Source: Monilinia fructicola (Eukaryota; Ascomycota; Leotiomycetes; Helotiales; Sclerotiniaceae). Taken from it: 64,000 nucleotides of DNA. Positions 12,162 through 24,259 of this stretch are shown one piece after another. Every line of letters starts with the position of its first letter. Position 1 is the stretch's first letter. The DNA is taken from NCBI GenBank assembly GCA_008692225.1, contig VICG01000009.1, forward strand, positions 372,001 to 436,000. Reading direction: 5' to 3'. The notes beneath the pieces are model-generated. The model saw only the letters and a program-made list of their open reading frames with translations. It ran no database searches and had not been told where the DNA came from. The position numbers were made by a program, and so were the translations under genes.

Positions 12162-12968
12162 TACTCGGGCGCGTTTTAAAAGAGGCATAGGCAAATATAA
12201 AACTTATAATTATTTAACAAAACTTTGATATAATCTTATATCAATTTATATATATATTAGATTTAATATTTTGAACATCTTTTTATAAAGTTTTTATATT
12301 ATAAAAATTATTTTCAAAACGAATACTAATATTATAAAATTAGTAATTTTAAAAGATTTTAGAATTTATTAATATATTAATTTAAATTTTAACGATATAT
12401 AAATTTTAAAACTAAAATTATAAAAAAATAATATAAACTTTAAAAGATTTTATTTAAATATATTAAAAATTTAATAATATTTATTCTATTAATATATATA
12501 TTAATATAAAAGTATAAAAATCTAAAGATTTTAATAAAAAATTATACTTATATAATCGAAATAAGCGAATTTACCTCTTTTAAAACTTATAAATTTTCGT
12601 AAAAAAAATTTTAATTTTATTAATATATATATTTAAGTATTAATAAAGATATTAGAATTCTAAAATAAATAATATAAAATTTAGCTTTTATTTTTATATA
12701 ATATAATTTTTTAGATTTAGTTATAATATTCCATCGAATTATTTAATATTATTATAAATCTGTTTTTTTTAAAAAAAAATCGAATATTTATACATTTCGT
12801 TATACTATTATTTATTTAAAATTGATTTTTATCATATAAAACTTTTATAGCAAATATAAAAATAATAAATCTATAATATCCATAAATTATATAAAACTAT
12901 ATAAAGGTTTCGTTGAATAATTATAAGTTATATTTTTACGTATGCCTCTATTAAAATTCGCCCGAGTA
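12162..12968. mobile_element. TIR-bounded AT-rich element, Tc1/mariner-like by its TA ends
   Basis: The left end at 12162-12189 and the inverted right end at 12968-12941 match at 25 of 28 positions: TACTCGGGCG, two mismatches, TTTTAA, one mismatch, AGAGGCATA. Both ends are flanked by or start with TA, the target used by Tc1/mariner elements. The interior is extremely AT-rich with no ORF, as expected after repeat-induced point mutation. Superfamily rests only on TA and is tentative; it could be a non-autonomous (MITE-like) copy. Confidence 0.72.
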
Positions 12969-15900
12969 AACAATGAATTATAAAACCGTCCGATAACGAA
13001 ATGTCTATAGAACCAACTTGGACTAACTTGGGTTCATTCGTTGTCTTCGCTACTCTACTCGCTTTGTTCTATTTTAATCCAATCAACATATGAAATAGTC
13101 TCCAGCGACCTCTCTGCATTCTCAGGAAGTCTTGATACAAAATCTCAAAGCTTCGTTGATTAGATCTGATTTGATTTGCTCTGATTTGCTTCGATTTGCT
13201 TCGATTTGATTCTAGTAGTAAATCAATCTTCCGGGCGACACACTAATCTGGCGTCTTAATATGACTGATATGTTGACTTCTCGATCCAGGCTGTCAAACA
13301 GCTAGATACAAAAATCTTGTCCATATCGAGGAGGAATCTTGAAAGTCTACATGATCCATGGATGCACAAGTGAAGTATATTATGCCGAAGTGCAGATGCA
13401 ATGTTACAAAGCGTACCTATGCTGCGATGCGAATCTCAATATACCGGTACGATAATGCACTGGGCTATCTACAGGTCTAGCTTGTGGTTTTAGACTCCCC
13501 TACATCGATCACCACGCGTTCAATATACATTTGTGTAGCAACAAAGGTTGATCGACGCAAATGTCGACAAGTCAGAGAAGTGATGCGTCGGTCGAGAAAG
13601 ACATGTAACCATCCTTTTACGGCCTTATCGAACCTTGGCATTGGCTAAAAGTATATGGAGTACGTGGGAATTCCCACGATGCAATTGATATTGGTTTTCT
13701 CATCATGAATTATCAACCATTCGATTACAATCTGGATATGAAGCATGAATCTTGGGCTGCTAGAAATCTCTGGAACTTTCAACATCTGCAATTTCTACCG
13801 GATTTTGGGCAAGTCACGACGGCTCATCATGGCCGCGATATGCCAATTATGTACTATACTGTGGACTGCTGTACGACCTGATCTCATGTTGTAACCACAT
13901 GGCTGGCTAGCAGACTAGCCACAACGTTCAGCATTCTCCGGTGGCCAGCACACAAGTCTTCACCAGCGATCGAGAACTATATGAACCTTCCTTGACCACA
14001 AAACTTACATGACGGTCACTGTCACGTCACAGTACCACACTTTAAACAACGTACAAGGCTCAACTAGAACTAGATTGTCCACCTCCGCTGCAAAAATTCC
14101 GGCCAACTTTCAGACATGCAACAAAAGACAAAAGACACCATCACTTGTACAAGCAAACGCCACGGAATTTCCCAATGTGCCCGTCAATTCTTGACACCTG
14201 ACCACTTGAACCTTTCTGAGAATGCAAGGACATCATCTGGAAAGATTATCATTCGTCTTACAATTGCCCGTCGGCCAGACCCATTCGTTATGCCGGAATA
14301 GAACCTGGACCCTTCCGCGGAAAGCAGAGACATATCTTATTTAATATGTACCTTGACTAGTCCGAGGTATCCGAATGTCATCGGGATATAAGTATATGAC
14401 GATGTAGTTGGGTGGACGAAGGAACCTTTCATCAGCAATTCTTCTTAAATACGACTCTCTTGGCGATATGTACCGCCCAATATTACAAATATGTCAAAGA
14501 CCCAAATTAGCCAAAATCTTACTTTGACACATCGCCGAACAATGTATTTATTTCCCTTCTAAAGCTGTATCTGAGTGGATATTACGCAATTGATCAAATC
14601 TATGCATTCATCCCATTCTTCAGTGCTTCTGTCACTCTCCAGCGAGAAGTAATCAACAACACTATTTATGTGTACGATTGCTTCAGTCTTACGAATCCGT
14701 CCTTTCCGAATCAATAGTATTATACTTGTCACCTTGAACTGAACACACGAGGCAGGATTCCTATCCCGTGCCGCTTTGACATATTCGCCGTGGATCAGAG
14801 TTCCTTGAGCTTTGCGTAGACCTGAGATTCAAATGCGATATCCAACGTACCTCGGATTCGAACGAACCTACTAAATGTTGCCCAGCGAGCCAACATACCA
14901 GATCCCCACTTCCAGCTTCCTCTTTTGAATCTGCTAAGTTGCACATTCATGAATAATCACCACGCACCCCTATATCCAAAGCCACAGATGCGTACTCACC
15001 AAGAGCAGTCTATAAATCTCGTACCCTGTTACTCATCCCCCCAATCGCCACACTTGCCCTGATATCCTCTCAGAACTCTCGGACGAGAAGGCAACAATTG
15101 GTTGAAGATAGAGAGAGAGTCTTGCTGCACATCTCACAAGACCCAAGCGTACTTCTGACAACCAACTCGAAGTTTGGTTTCGTTCAGACCGCTGCTGGGC
15201 GTTTGGTAGAGTACCAGCTATAAAGATGCGTTTTCTGTTTGTTGGTATAGCCAGCGTGGACAATTTCATTGCTTTCTGCAAGATGTTTTTCGACTTTCAT
15301 TATTGGTCTGGAAGTGTATGTTTAGGTTAGATACCAGCCCTATAGTGCATATCCGAATTTGGGGAAATGATACTTTTTGGGACGTCGGTCTTTGCATCTT
15401 CCCATCTGCACGTCTTAAGAAGATATCCGATATTCAATTCTTGCTGAGTACATTAAAAAGTCGTGGTCCACATCTGATCATATCCAAAGATAATTCCCAA
15501 CTCACTTATTCATGGATTCTCGGTTCAATAACTTGCCCCTACAAGCACTAGTTTCATGCTTCTCAACAAAACATCACCTTTCTACCTATAGCTCGTGAGA
15601 AGATGTTTGACTCGGCTGGAATTTTGGAGGAGATTCAAATGTTTTGCATGGTTTATTTTAGGAATTCGTCGTCTTGGAAAGAACTTTTCAGCCGACCCTG
15701 GCTTTGCACTATTTTTATATTGTAGAATTAGATAGAGCGGAAACTTTCATGTATATTTAACAAGATATGGTTGAAAATATTTCTCGCAAAGAGATATCGG
15801 ACTTTAGCGCATTTCCTCGCTGTCTCAAAGGTTTGTTGCATGTCTCATGCTTGATCTTTGGTCTTGAAAACCCCCTTGGACTCCAAGAGTCATTTCCAAT

Positions 15901-16900
15901 CAATATTCACATTTACCGGTTCTATTTTTGTTACAGAGGGCATTCTCGTCTAGAAAGACGAAATAATGATCTCCCAGCAAGAAGATATGATATTCCAATA
16001 TCCCAACCGTAAGATATCCGATATTGTTTCTACATGATCGAACAGGTTTTTTTCACATATCTGCTGCCTATAAATTGACTTTCAAAAAGTTCATTTTCGT
16101 AATTTTGCAATCGACCAAAGCGTTTTTATTCCTGAATCGGGAATACAAAAGATCTCTTAAAATACTAGCAAACAGCTATCTATCTCTATAAATTTGACCG
16201 GGAAGAAACTTCAGGAACGACTTCTTCTTCTCCGAGGTCACGATCTGAGACGTCAAATCTCAGGCCTCTTCCAGGTTAGTTCAGATGACATGACGCCAGG
16301 TATAATCCTACCTCGACGCAGCAGCCTTGGGAGACTTGTCTGGTGAGTAGAACAGATAGTCAGTAAACAACGAAGAAAACAATCAGCAAGTGGATGGAAT
16401 TCGTTGCACACTTCAATTTGGTCTAAATCCCCAATGGCTGAAGTGCTGATAAGGAAGGGACTTTCTCTACATTTTAAATCTTTCGTTGAACAATCTTGTG
16501 GCTCAAGCCGCAAAAATTCAGCATGCTAATTATTTGTTGCATATCTCATTTGGAGAAGTCTCGCTCCACTCACACGTTCTAGACTCATTTTCAAAGAAAG
16601 CACCTGTGAAATTTGGGATCTGAAAGATGAGGATGGCCGAGGATTGTTGATATGTGCAACTAGACTTTTTGGGTAGGGGGTGCATGGAAATGTTGGGGTT
16701 TTATCTTACATCCACCAACCACACACTCCGTACGTGATTACAGCATCTTTGATCAATACACATTCGATCACCTTAATTATATGGGACACATCCATCATGC
16801 AATGCAGACCTCGTTTGTGGACTCGCATTACGTACACGATGCACACCAGACCCAGCGCAGCGGCATGATGAGATTCCCAAAGCATGCCTCACATCCCACC
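12969..16900. other. Gene-poor region
   Basis: Nearly 4 kb without an ORF above about 85 codons and without recognisable protein motifs on either strand. Base composition is mixed rather than extremely AT-rich. Short repeated text such as GATTTGCTTCGATTTG occurs near 13150-13215. Could be decayed mobile DNA, non-coding transcripts, or small species-specific genes; I cannot tell which. Confidence 0.4.
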
Positions 16901-17491
16901 CACCATCTTTAATCCCATCCACGCTCCCTACAATCAATCTGCTTGAACTCTTCCCCCACAGCCCGCCACCCTCACAAATCACCCCTTTCATACAGTACCC
17001 AGTCCCCCAACTCTCACCACGCGCTCCAGCAAAAGACGATCCGGGACCCACGCACAAACCAACACGTCCGCTCCCGTCTCCCGCCTCATACGTCAATACT
17101 AAGATCTCCCTCCCACCCCCAGCCCATCCCTCGTCTCAAGCTTCCCCTCCACCCCCGAACCAGTTCGTGCCACCTGCACTCCCTCGCGCCGGGCCCCCCC
17201 GCACCCGCACCCGCAGTCCCAACCGCGGCATATATAGCATATCCCCGCGCCATTCCGGAAGTCGTCCCCTGGAGCGCGCATATCGAAGCTCGTCTACCGC
17301 GTCGGTCCTGGTTCTTGGGGGTGATCTGCTGGTTGTGGGGAGACAGGATGTTTTTGTCTCTGTGTGGATGGATGTTGGTTTTAAAGGAGATGTGTGCTGG
17401 GGGGTAGGTTTGCTTGGTGGTGTTTTTGGGCGGGGCTGGTGAAGGGGCGTGTGTGTTGGGTTGAGGGTGTCGATGGCGCTGTTGGATACGA
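16901..17491. other. GC-richer segment with overlapping open frames, unassigned
   Basis: More C/G-rich than its surroundings, with several frames open at once on both strands. On the minus strand one frame contains GMARGYAIYAAVGTAGAGAGG, which resembles a small hydrophobic helix, but I see no start, splice or homology support. Open frames here are largely a by-product of high GC. Confidence 0.25.
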
Positions 17492-17661
17492 GGAGACGAC
17501 GCTGTTGGAGACGGAGACGACGCTGTTGGAGACGACGCTGTTGGAGACGACGCTGTTGGAGACGACGCTGTTGGAGACGACGCTGTTGGAGACGACGCTG
17601 TTGGAGACGACGCTGTTGGAGCGACGCTGTTGGAGACGACGCTGTTGGAGACGGAGACAGA
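17492..17661. repeat. 15 bp minisatellite (GAGACGACGCTGTTG)
   Basis: Nine to ten head-to-tail units of GAGACGACGCTGTTG. One unit near 17620 is 14 bp (GAGCGACGCTGTTG), and the array ends are interrupted by a short GAGACG insert. Because the unit is a multiple of three, all six frames stay open, so the open frames across it are not evidence of coding. Confidence 0.92.
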
Positions 17662-17985
17662 TATGCAACAAAAGTTTCCACATCCCAATCAGAATCGACT
17701 CCACCTCCACCTCCACCTCCACCTATCACAGTAATCCCCACGCCAACCATTCTCTTCCAGAGCCATCCTCCTACATATCTCCACGCTCATCTAATCGTAT
17801 GCAAAAAAACACCATCTCAAAACACCGTCTCCAGTTATACAATATAGATCTCCCATCCCGGCCTTTATCGAATGTTCGCATTTCCTCGTCACTACGCATT
17901 TATACATGGATAGATGGTGCTTTTTCACTTGAGAGGTCGGCGCTTCTTCTTTCAGGTTCTGGGATCTGTCTTTGTGATCTTATGT

Positions 17986-18051
17986 AGCGTAGCGTAGCGT
18001 ATGGTATGGTATGGTATGGTATGGTATGGTATGGTATGGTATCGTATCGTA
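17986..18051. repeat. GTAGC / ATGGT pentanucleotide microsatellite
   Basis: Two to three GTAGC units followed by eight ATGGT units and a few ATCGT variants. Confidence 0.9.
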
Positions 18052-18430
18052 TGATATTCTATCGTTCTCACCCCCTCGCCTTGTGGCGCCCTCTTCATAA
18101 CTCATAAACCATAGCCAAGAAGTACTCGATGCCCAGCCAGGACCTAGAAATCGTCGCCGACGAGATTGCATTGCCAACAAAAACACCAATTCAGAAAGAG
18201 GCGGATACGGATACCACCTCAGCCCATCTCAACCATCAAATGTAGAAATAGAATAAAAGTCCATTTGTATGAATATCTAGATATCTAAAAAGATATGGTA
18301 ATTTGAATTTCCCCTCGTGTCCTCATTTCATCATTCCATCTAATTATCTTCATATGCCAGCCATCACACTCATATCTTCATTCTTCATTCTTTATCCTTA
18401 TTTGATATTCTTGATACTCTCCCTCTCCCT

Positions 18431-18480
18431 CATCTTCATCTTCATCTTCATCTTCATCTTTCATCTTCATCTTCATCATC
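18431..18480. repeat. CATCTT hexanucleotide microsatellite
   Basis: Run of CATCTT units in a pyrimidine-rich stretch downstream of the charged repeat protein gene. Confidence 0.85.
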
Positions 18481-18836
18481 TCTAGCTCTATCCAAAAAAT
18501 AATTTTCATTCTTTCGTTCTCTCATTCTTCATTCTTTCATAAATCATTAATCTCATATCATCCATCCCAAATCATCCATCCTCATTTCTTCCAGGGGAAT
18601 ATAAGCAAACCAATCAAAAAGATCAAAACGAAAGATTCAGAAAGAGATCTTCGCCAAAAATAAAAACAGAAAGAAAAGTGTGTGTTCAATCTAGTACCGC
18701 TTATCCTTCTTGAGGGGATATACTTCCTCTTTTCCTACTCTTTCTCAATCGATCCAAACTTTCCAGGATTTTCCACATCTTCTGGGGATTCTCTTTTTTG
18801 TGAGATTATCTTCCCCTACTCCCTACCCTCTACCAC

Positions 18837-20134
18837 TCATTCCGCTTCCCTCTCACTCCACATCTTTCTATCCCTCCTACTCTCGCCAAGTCTGCTCGGA
18901 ACGGGACTATGTCCTCTTTCCCTCTCTTTATAGTCATAACCTCTTCCATGCCACCTTTCCCCTTCCCCGTCATATCCTCTACCCCCATACGCCTTCTCTA
19001 CCTCCCCTTCATACCCACTATCCCTTTCCTTCTCTCTTTCCCTCTCCCTCTCTTTCTCCAATCTAGTCCTCTCTCTCTCCCTCTCTCTCACCCCCAATCC
19101 ACTTCTCGGTGTTCTCGCTCTCCCTCCCGTCCACTCAAAACCGTGCTCTCCCCAACTTCACTCCTTTCCCATGTATCAACAGTTCTCGTCGAACTCCTAT
19201 CTCTCTTATCCCTCGCGCTAACCCTCGATCTCTCGATTTTGGGGTACGACTCTTCGTCCTCTGAGTTAAAATTGTACTTTCCCCAACATCGCTTCGTTCC
19301 CAACTATCCACACTCCTCGGAATACTCAAATTTCTTTCCCTCTCCCTCTCCCTCTCACCAACTTCACTCCTCCCTCTCGATTTATTCCTCGGCGCCGGTG
19401 CAAATAACGTACTTTCACCGACATCACTCCTCTCCCACGTATCAATTGTTCTCGCCGAACTTCTTTCTCTCACTCTCCCTCCAACTCTCGATCTACGACG
19501 TGGTCGTTCCTCCGAATCATCATCTTCTTCAAAGACGACAATTTCGTCTTGTTGCGGATCTTGAATTTCCACCCTAGTATTGATGGTGCTCTTCTCCCTA
19601 CATCCTTTTCCCTATCTCTTCTTTCCCTCTCTTTCTCTTCATCTGGAACAATCCTAATTCTCGAACTCATACCCACTTTATTCCTATTCCAGCGGTTCGC
19701 TCTTCCCCTCCAACATATTCCCTTTCCAATTCCGAATCCCTTGGATCCGCCGTAATTCTCGTTCGACTCCTGACTGGGAGCGGAAATCCCTGCCCATAAA
19801 CCTGATTTCCATGTCTGCTCGATTTTCTTCTCTCGCCATTATTAACTGGAGATACCATGTGCCTTTTCCAATTTCTCATCTGGTTCCATTTCCTCCCCAA
19901 TAACTGCGACTGGCCCGCTCCCATAGCTGACCACTTCTTCTCTTCCCATCCTCGTTCTTCTCCTTCCGAGATCCCCATTTACTGCCGTATCGCCTCCTAA
20001 TAACAGATCATCTGCTGTCATATGAGCTTTCTCTGACATGGCTCTTGTGGATGTTCGATGTGATCTTCTCTTTTTCTTTTGCTCGTCGACGATGTATAAA
20101 GTGATTCTTGGTATTTGACGCGGCCTAAATTCAT
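18837..20134 (-). CDS. Charged, repeat-containing hypothetical protein with many frame breaks
   Basis: I do not recognise the family. Coding sense is visible in pieces: an upstream exon-like segment reading RITLYIVDEQKKKRR after a TTTAG acceptor near 20134; then SEKAHMTADDLLLGG, SPVNNGERRKSSR, SSRIRIVPDEEKE, and EIQDPQQDEIVVFEEDDD. These are followed by three copies of a motif like R(T/S)(I/V)D(T/S)WERS(D/E)VGEST spaced about 30-50 residues apart, and a C-tail of Arg/Glu repeats ending at 18837. The pieces lie in different frames but can be joined by single-base changes at short A or G runs (about 19860, 19700, 19600, 19220 and 19091-19095). The first start is not found. The product looks disordered and very charged. 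Either a real gene with sequence errors or a young pseudogene. Confidence 0.5.
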
Positions 20135-20489
20135 ATAAACAAAGTTTAATGATCAGCGAATGTTTTCTACAAGAACTCAGTTCGGATATAATATCTCCTC
20201 ATTACATCATCATTTCATCTAAAGATGTTTTTGATATATGACGTGATGTGATAAATTATTAGAAGTTAGATAATAAAAAGTGTTCTGCTCTCCCTGAGAG
20301 GCCATTGAAACCTTGATATCTTTCCATCCCCCTATTCATAAAAAGGAGTGAATTCAAGCGATTATTAATGTTTGGAAAAAGTAATCCTGAAAATGAGAAG
20401 TAAACTTCAACGCATCCCCTCGAACTTAAAATCAGATCATTAGACGGAAACTAGCCCTCAATAAATCAAACGCTTATGAGCAGCACTTC

Positions 20490-22522
20490 TCATTCATCAT
20501 TTTCACGTCTCGCATCAAATTCAGCTGCGATTATTGCTCTACGATCATCCGGACCAGCCTCATCAATAACCTTGTGAAACATTCCCTTACCTTTATTCAA
20601 TAGGAGTAATTTCCTTTCATATGGGCCGAGATTTTCTTCGACCATAGTTTGAATGATTGGTGCATTCTTTTCTGGTCCGTCGTATTCCCATACCCATCTC
20701 AAGTCGCTAGTACGTTCATCATCTAATGCTGCCGGAGCTGTTGGACCCCATGTAGCAGTTGGTGGAATGGGATCGGTGATTTTGATTCGAATCTGATCTA
20801 GGCGCCATGGACCTTTCTTAAGTAGTGCTGGACATTTATACTTTGTCATATCTTCTTCACCAAGTCCTCCAAGATCAAGTCGAACTCGTACACTTGAGTG
20901 GATGCGTTCGTTAGTATGTGTCATTGGTACACCAGTTGAGATACCTGTATCTGGATCCAAACGGTTGTAAAGACCAGGGGTTCTAGTCTCTTTCTCTGCC
21001 AGAGTCCACTATTCAAAGTTAGTTTACCTAATATTCGTCGAAACAGATAAAATCTAGACAATGATAAAATGAGTATACTTACAATTCCGGTATCTGAGTT
21101 TGTAAATCTTACCTAAAGCCCATGGACGGACTGGGTGATGCTTCTCGTATACTGCTGGCGTTGCCCATTCATGATGTTGGTTTCGAGAACCTAAAGATGG
21201 AGGTGGAAGGAGGTGGAAGACTTTCGTAGTAGTGAACGCTCTTTTGGAATATTATGTCAATAGCATCGTCATGAAAAGCAACTCCAATAGAAGCAAGTTG
21301 ATCCATCATCCAAGCCAAAGTAATATTTGCAATTTCCTGATCATCATAACCTCCTCCAACGTTTGCATGACTTCCAGGAAACCAAACTTGTCTTAAATCA
21401 GTAGGATCATCATCGAAATCCCTTATTCTCCCATACTGCAGGACTGAAAGGTCTTCTATGTTCGTCGAGTGCCAAAGCTTGGAAAGCATGTCTGATGTAA
21501 CCGGAAAGATTCGTATCGTGAAATTTGTACTCCTTGGTAGAGTGTGGAAGTCCAAGTTTGGCAAGTAGAGCAATGTTTGGAATGCCCAAAGATCCTACGG
21601 TATCCCACACGGCAACTGCATGAACTCGAATTCTAGATCCATTCGGATCGTAAACTCGGGTTAGACCTTCATCAACTAATCTCTTCTTGTACTCATTACC
21701 GTCCCTTGGTTTATGTGGAAATGGAAGCTCCGGAAAAAATGTCTTTGTAATCAGCGTTTCTAAAATTCTCTTGGTCTTTGAATATGGCATAGAAATTTGT
21801 CATGCCATGACGAGTGAGTAATCCGATATCAGAGATCATACCAGCAACACTTCTGGCAGTGAAAGCACCCGCGAGAGAAGCCGACAAGAATAATTTCATC
21901 GCCGGGAGTATAATTGGCGGCAATGAAACTGTAAACTTCACGAATGTTCTTGATATATGTCAGAACATAAACACCCCAAAGCAAAAGAATTTCCTACCTC
22001 AGAAATACCTGTGCCAAGCATGCCCCCACTGATGGTATCCATCATGGTACTACCAGTACCAACACCGGAATGATAGTAAATGATTTGATGAGTTCCATCT
22101 CGACCATATCTCCTAAGAGCTCTCGAAAGACGAGTGACATTACTTGGAGTCTATGAGTACAATCAGTGGATGAACTTTGCTTGAACTTTACTTGATTGGC
22201 GAGAAAGTGGAGTTGCGGTGAAGGGGCAAGATACGATAAAGAATACCCCCCAACCTCCAAGTTTGATGTGAAGGACAGACAGATTTCATATGATGAGAAC
22301 AAGATCTATATAACTCACCTGTAATGTACCAGTTGGCTTATAAGGGATAAGTGATGGCTTGGTAAATCCATCATCACTGATATTGATAATCAGCTGCTTG
22401 ATCATATGACCAGATTAAGTAACAGAAAACTTATAATATCTTACCTATCCATCCACGTTCCATCACAACATAGAATTTATGCGTTTAGGATGAAGATGAG
22501 TTTGTCCTTCAAGTTCATCCAT
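20490..22522 (-). CDS. DUF2235 (Tle1-like alpha/beta hydrolase fold) protein, frame broken
   Basis: DUF2235 proteins are predicted serine hydrolases, related to the catalytic domain of bacterial phospholipase effectors; fungal roles are unknown. Exons: 22522-22445, 22376-22319, 22150-21998, 21948-21083, 21008-20490. Seen: LCCDGTWMD near the N-terminus, YYHSGVGTG, the nucleophile elbow GFSRGAFTAR, AVWDTVGSLG, VWFPGSHANVGGGY (Asp/His region) and a C-tail with NERIHSSVRVRL and LGPYERKLL. Six single-base excesses break the frame: A run 22476-22478, C run 21868-21870 (inside the elbow codons), A run 21734-21739, C run 21420-21422, one near 21200, and one T at the intron 4 donor (about 21083). Removing all six gives exactly 555 codons plus stop. 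No inactivating substitution is visible, so error is likelier than decay. Confidence 0.85.
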
Positions 22523-24259
22523 CTTGTTTTGTGTGTAACTTGATCGTGGCGAACAGAATGTACTGTCCTAGGTGGAAAAGAATGTCCACAAAAATGACGA
22601 CTCTGTTGTCAAGTTCTTAGTAAGATGAAACCCGAAGGACGCATAGAGAAAATGAATTCATACCTGTAGATTCGAGAAGTAGATATGAGGAGATATATCT
22701 ATATGCTTGATGAATAGAGAGGTTATCAAACGGATTCAAGATCTGCGCAAGTTCTTTCCAAAATTGAATTGCAGATAGGCAAATGAAGAATAACTTCGTA
22801 CCAAACTATTGAGTTCCTAGAGACTAAAATGAGAAGAGGTCAAAGGATATATATAATTATACAATAGTAGTAGATGGAGCAAGCCTCTTTTTTTCTTTTT
22901 TCCTTTCCCCCCTCCTCTATCCCGAAGGCTGATGATTGTCTGTATCTGTATGCAATGATTTCTCGATCAGTATTGGTATTGGCTTGATGCAGCAGAATGT
23001 ATCACAACTGATTTTCAGCCATCTCTTAAGAACGTTGCAGTGACACTCATCACAAATATGCTCTCTTTCAGCACTGATCTGGAGGGGTTTTCAAGCCTCC
23101 AACATCATTTGAATGAAGAATGTAGCATATAATAAGTATTGAGAGGGTAATTTTCTGCTGCTCCTGATACTTTCTTCAGTTGATCAAGATGCAGGTGGTG
23201 TTTGTTGATGTGCTGGTCTCTTTTTTCCGCCTCTTTCTAGTTCCATGGGCAAAGAATGATCTACCAATCTCACCGTGCCAGCCAGCCAGCCTTACAAATA
23301 AATTTCATCAAGGATTATTGATTTTTGATGAATTTCATTCGTTGAGCCAGCTTTTGAATTTTGCCATGTCAGAGGATATACTTGGCCCATTATTGGATGA
23401 ATTTCATGAGGAACTCCATTTTTTGGGTATGTTGTGGATCCGAAATGGCTTTACCGGTAACCTTACATGAACAATGGCTGAAGCATTGGCATTGGACAAT
23501 TTGGAGTGAGTCTTGAGATGTTTCTTCACCGTCATACCATCTCGTCGAGTCGTTTGTACCATATTATAATGGAATTCAATACTTCAACCACTTGGCGCCG
23601 ATGTGATAAGAATCAATGAGGCTTGAATGGATGGATGTTGGACTCAATGATTGCTAAGGGTAAGGGTGCAGTAGATGGATCTTTATTTTCATATGAGGAA
23701 AGGAAAGAGGTACAAGTAGGTGGTGTTGCATTACTAAGCATTATTAGTTCCATCCATCCATCCATCCATCCATCCTCCATCCCTCCATCCCTCCATCCAT
23801 ACACACAAAACACACACCTACATGGTAGCTAGTAGATGGATGCAACCAAGATTAATTATTGCTATTCTCTTCCCCTCACCTCCAATCTCTCCAGAATCCA
23901 GATACCTATCAAGCATGTCCAGCTATCTATAACAGATGTCTATCCATATATTCTATACAAATATATCGGATAACATCGGAAATGTTTCAACAAGCTGGAA
24001 GCAAGGAATCGATCGAATTTGTATCACTTCACATATCCCCAAACCTTTCCCTCATTCGTACACAAAAAAGCCACTCATGTCTTATATTCCTGCAAGTCAC
24101 CCGACAAAATCATGAAGGCGGGGTTCATATGTCTACCCGTGCCACTTTCTTGTAGTAGTTCTACAAGACTAGAACTTTTGGTGTCACATTTAATCCACCA
24201 AGATAAACAATGATGTATATATTCATATATGAAAGTTGCATCATGAATATGCAACATGT
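22523..24259. other. Intergenic region, no supported gene
   Basis: Holds the DUF2235 promoter side. A CATC microsatellite lies at about 23749-23800. Remaining ORFs are short and without motifs. Confidence 0.5.

Noticed and set aside
14835..14950. tRNA-like T-arm text (TTCGAAC / GTTCGAATCC-like) on either strand
   Set aside because: No matching acceptor stem, anticodon arm or D-arm could be laid out around it; no tRNA gene in the window is supported.
17086..17987. Several long overlapping ORFs on both strands
   Set aside because: They exist because the 15 bp repeat and high GC remove stops in all frames; there is no frame with independent support.
23180..23470. 96-codon ORF with hydrophobic N-terminus resembling a secreted protein
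   Set aside because: The start codon is not an ATG in good context (an ATC/TTG-type start), and the text has no cysteine pattern or cleavage site that would support an effector call.
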